From contig NC_077247.1 of assembly GCF_947179165.1 (NCBI RefSeq), forward strand, positions 42,328,935-42,392,934: a DNA stretch of 64,000 bases, in the 5' to 3' direction. A model generated the notes under the pieces. It did no database searches, was not told the origin of the DNA, and saw nothing but the letters and a program-made list of their open reading frames with translations. Positions 60,449 to 64,000 of the stretch are shown here, one piece after another. This DNA is from Solanum dulcamara (taxonomy: Eukaryota; Streptophyta; Magnoliopsida; Solanales; Solanaceae). Every line of letters starts with the position of its first letter. Position 1 is the first letter of the stretch. A program made the translations under genes and the position numbers.

Positions 60449-63400
60449 ATGGAGTATGACAACGGAGAGAATGCTTTTATTAGTGTTCCGGCTCCTGAAT
60501 TTGGTGCAATTTTTATGTCAAACATTGCAACAAAGAGAAGCTGCTTTAAACATAAGGTCTTTGGCCTTCCATCATCCATGACTAATTTTGTGAAGGAGGT
60601 CAAAAAAGGAATGATCCTGTTCCTATTTGAATATGAAAGGAGACAACTTTTTGGAGTGTATCGGGCTATCTCAGATGGAGGAATGAACATCGTACCCCAT
60701 GCATTTAGTTCTTCAGGGAAGCAGTTTTCTGCGCAGGTATCATATGTCAAATGTTTTTTTATAATTCAACAAGTACTATCATTAGGTTGAATAACTCAAG
60801 GATGTTTCTGGTTTCCTTTTCTTCTTTTTGCTTTCATGTTCTCTTCCCCAGGTCCGATTTGTGCCGATTTGGTATTGTAGTCCACTATCTGAAGATGAGT
60901 TCCGTGATGCCATTAGGGAGAACTATTTTTCAGCAAGGAAGTTCCACTTTGGTTTGTCTGATGAGCAGGTGTGATGATTACTCTCTATATTTGGGATGGA
61001 TCATATATTGTAGCTGCAAATCTCTGTTTCTAACTGTTCCTTCTCAATATGCAGGTTCATAGGCTTCTTAGGTTGTTTAGTTCAAGAAAGTTAAAGAACA
61101 AGTTACCCCTGAGAAAGCTCACAACTGGAGTGAGCAATGGAATTGACGAAGACCATATAATGGTCAATAACAAATCCTATACAGCAAGTGGTGGCTTTGA
61201 TATCAAATGTTCTAATGCTGATTTAAGGTGTTCCCTGTCAAGAGGATATCCAAGGTCATTCCATGGAGTAAAAAGAGTCGCTAATGACGTGTTTTCAATT
61301 GAGCATAGAGAGAAGGATGAAGATATAGTTGATTCTGCTGAACATCTCTACTATAATGATAAGAAGAGAAGAATAGGTTATGATGAAGCATTATTGAGGG
61401 ATAATGCTGCAGAAGATAAGCTTCATGTCCACTCCCTCACTGAAGAATTGGGATTTTCTGGAGATGATGAGTGGTCCTCTTTGAATGGCAGGGTAAAGAG
61501 GGAGCATAAAATCAACACGAATTATACTCCTGCCCTCTCCAACTACATGGAAGATTCTGACCTGAGAAGAACAGTTCATGATGCAAATTTAGTGGTAAGA
61601 AATCAGATAGTAAAGGAAAATATCATGGATGGTAATTTTGGTCTGGGCAGATCAAATGAGCACAATGGAAAGCCTTCAGACAATGATAGAACTAGACTTG
61701 GTACTCATTATGCAGGTTTTCTAAGGAACAATCATGTGGATAAAGCACATAGCATGGATAATTCTCACGAGCCTTCTCTTTCCAGGAAGAATAAAAGTGA
61801 TCCCTTTTGGAATATTGGAACTGCAAGTGATGATTGGCCAAGTTCCTTGGATGATAGAGTAGGAGGAAAAAAGAGCCATTTGGACCCTGATATTAATTCT
61901 ACAATTGTGTCTGAACGCTTTGTGAACTCACCATACAATAAAAAAGGAATTCGTAAAGATGGCAGATTATTCAGAAGAGATATAAGCGGAAATGAATCTA
62001 AGTTTCGTACAGGTCACAGAAGAGAATTTGATCATCAAGAGGCCACTGATGATGATGTAAGCTTCCTTTCTAGGCGTAAAGGAGCAAATGAAAAATGTGT
62101 TGACAGATTTCTTATCCCAGCTGCTTCAAATGGGAACTCCGCCTATGCCGGAGATGTAGGTAGACAAATGGCTGAAGTTGGTACTTATCCAATGCATGAT
62201 TTTGATGGGTTGGTCCCTGGTACAGAAAACTTTCAGAGGCCTCTCAGTGAGCCTGATTGCACTGTGTACTCTCCTATGAAGAAAAGAACCTCAGGGTACT
62301 CCACCAAGTTTCTTGCTGAAACAGAATTTCCTCCGTCAACAGAAGGACAAAATCTTGGTCCCTCGTACTCTAAATTCCATGATGCAACAATTACAAGAGT
62401 CATGCCGTACAAGGATGAGCTACCCAATTCTTGTTATGGACATACTGAGACTTACGAAGTTGAACAGGGTTCAAACTTTGTGCGAAGGCCACCTTCTTCC
62501 AATGTTTATAGAGAGAATAACTTTGCATCATCTAAAGGTATATCTTCTCCATATTCCCATCCCGAATTTACAAAGAGGGGCCTGGAATCAGCTTCTGAAG
62601 GTGGAAAAATGGTTCTGCTTTCGCACGATGGGTTCATCGCTCCACCTTTAAACGTTGGAATATCTGAGTCAGTGGAACCAAATAGGTCTGGTTCTTTCGG
62701 TTATAGAACTGCTTTCACTCCAAGGGCATCTATTGTTCCACAGTTAACTAGAAATGATATTAATGAGGGTGAAACCTGGAGATTTTCATCTCAAGCTGCC
62801 CTTGGTTCAATTGTTAGAAATTCCTTTTCTGGTAATTATCAATGTGCTGATGAGGAGCTAGGTGATGGGCATGTTATATGGCAAGGGAGTGATGCAACTC
62901 ATGTTGGAAGAAGATCTCGCTCTCCTAACATTAGTTGGTTACTCCAAGGAAATGTTTTGACAAATCTTGACTATACCAACAGACCTGGAGCAGACATCGT
63001 TAATGATGAATACGAGAACAATAGATTAACGGATGTTGTACATTCTGATTCCAGAAATTCCAGAAAAAGTGTTTTTAGTCGCTTATCTTTGGCTCCTAAA
63101 GTACGTAAGCTAAGAGAACAAGAGGTTGATCATAGTATGAGCTTTGATGAACATTATGTGGATACAACAGTTGATGAAATCATGGACTTGTTATACGAGG
63201 ATCAGAACATTGTACCAAAAAAGCCATTGAATCGCAAACCATTTATTCGAAAAGTTGGAGGTGGTGAAACTAATAGGTCAGGAAAACATGCTGCAGTTGT
63301 CAAGAATGATGCAGAGCAGTCTGGTGATTCAATGACGAGAGTTCTCAGAGAAAGTGCAAATGAAGTTCTTGAAGAAACCATGAACCATATTCTCGCAGAG

Positions 63401-63697
63401 ACCAGAATGGTGGATTTCAAGCGCAGGAGGGAGACAAATCGAGCTTCAGAACAGACTAATGTTAAATTAAACAAAGAAGAAAGAACAAATGCTAATGATG
63501 AGTACACAGTCCTTCAGAATGCACAAGGAAACAGTTCTCAAACTGCAATGGCTAAGGATTCAGCCGATAAGCCATTCAAGCGTAGAAAGCTTGTTCGTCC
63601 AGCATTTGATGAGAACAACTGTAGGAGTGATTTGAATCACCAACTTCCTTGTCAGACACTTGGCCCAGATTCGAGCAAATTTCAGCCTGCTCTCTAA
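60449..63697 (+). CDS. DCD (development and cell death) domain protein, long C-terminal tail
   Basis: Three coding exons (60449-60736, 60852-60968 and 61055-63697) join in phase 0 to 1,015 aa. Residues about 10-135 form a DCD domain: PEFGAIFMSN at the start, CFKHKVFGLPSS, VKKGMILFLFEYERRQLFGVYRA, SDGGMNIVPHAFSSSGKQFSAQV, then RFVPIWYCSPLSEDEFRDAIRENYF and FGLSDEQVHRLLRLF. The DCD module is plant-specific and linked to stress and cell-death responses. The remaining 880 aa, in one exon, have no domain I recognise; they are polar and likely disordered, with basic KKRRIGYDE and FKRRKLVRPAF that could be nuclear signals. The start is the ATG at 60449; the upstream frame opens only at GTG. Homologous to At2g35140. 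Confidence 0.93.
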
Positions 63698-64000
63698 TAA
63701 TTTACTATTTCTGTGAACAACAAAATGATCCCTCCATAGTCATCAAGTTCTCCAACATGCTAACTCAAGGGGCAGTTTGCATAGATGGAAGCTTGATATA
63801 TGATTATGACGAGGCTGAACAAAGGCAGCGCCGTGATTGTATATGCTAAAATCTTGTAGCGTATGACTCTTTTCAGATCTCATGTCGATCTGCACCTCAA
63901 GTTTTGGCGTGGAAGTTGTATTTTGTTATGCAAATGAACAAATATACCCCTCGTGTAAATTTGATATTTGCTTCCATCATTTTGTTCCGCATAATAACAT
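63698..64000 (+). other. DCD gene 3' flank
   Basis: Presumed 3' UTR; no polyadenylation signal is convincingly placed and no further gene begins before the window ends. Confidence 0.5.

Noticed and set aside
62313..62651. 112-aa plus-strand frame inside the DCD exon
   Set aside because: Alternate-frame shadow of the long DCD frame, whose codon structure is continuous.
63649..63849. 66-aa frame at the end of the DCD gene as a separate gene
   Set aside because: It begins inside the DCD coding region in another frame and runs into the 3' UTR; no family resemblance. It could at most be an alternative C-terminus.
1..64000. tRNA, rRNA or organelle-derived DNA, CRISPR-like arrays
   Set aside because: No cloverleaf with CCA-like acceptor, rRNA block or spaced repeat array was recognised. 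The tRNA-like boxes at 22129-22372 belong to a SINE.

Overview
The window looks like a gene-containing stretch of a dicot plant nuclear chromosome, most likely from a Solanaceae species. Protein genes are split by AT-rich introns with GT-AG borders. The spacers are full of short transposons, including an RTE-type LINE tail ending in GTTGTTG, tRNA-derived SINEs, Stowaway-, Tourist-, hAT- and Mutator-type MITEs, and Ty1-copia elements, in forms I associate with Solanaceae. There is no bacterial, viral or CRISPR-like content. I rebuilt gene models by hand from splice sites, codon phase and remembered family sequences. Some computed open frames begin with TTG or GTG, so I chose starts by ATG and homology.

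Genes, left to right: the 5' part of NAP1 (SCAR/WAVE actin-regulatory complex, minus, runs off the left edge); plastid chaperonin CPN60 alpha-2 (minus, 9 coding exons); mitochondrial glycine cleavage H-protein (minus, 3 exons); KAE1/OSGEP-type tRNA t6A factor (plus, intronless); a pentatricopeptide-repeat protein (minus, 7 recognisable exons); a uL30-family ribosomal protein (plus, 2 coding exons); and a large DCD-domain protein (plus, 3 coding exons). NAP1, H-protein, PPR and DCD correspond, as I recall, to the consecutive Arabidopsis loci At2g35110, At2g35120, At2g35130 and At2g35140. This would be an ancient conserved gene block into which CPN60A2, KAE1 and uL30 are interleaved here. These genes do not form one pathway; they are ordinary housekeeping and developmental genes.

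Region by region: 1-9.5 kb is NAP1, with TEs in its introns. 9.5-20.5 kb is a gene desert of nested repeats: a long-inverted-repeat element, a Tourist and a Stowaway MITE, an RNase H relic, and three repeat units invaded by a LINE and a MULE-MITE. 20.5-25.2 kb is CPN60A2 with a SINE and a Tourist MITE in introns. 26.3-30.1 kb is the H-protein gene. 30.3-33.9 kb is repeats. 34.0-35.1 kb is KAE1. 35.8-39.2 kb is the PPR gene. 41.5-45.8 kb and 51.5-56.3 kb hold two decayed copia elements of one family with complementary deletions. 50.0-50.5 kb is the uL30 gene, and 57.9-63.7 kb the DCD gene.

I did not find a convincing new biological system. The best leads are the conserved block, the datable nested insertions with intact target duplications, perfect or long inverted repeats in introns, a GC-AG intron in NAP1, the paired defective copia elements, and a short GC-rich orphan open frame.
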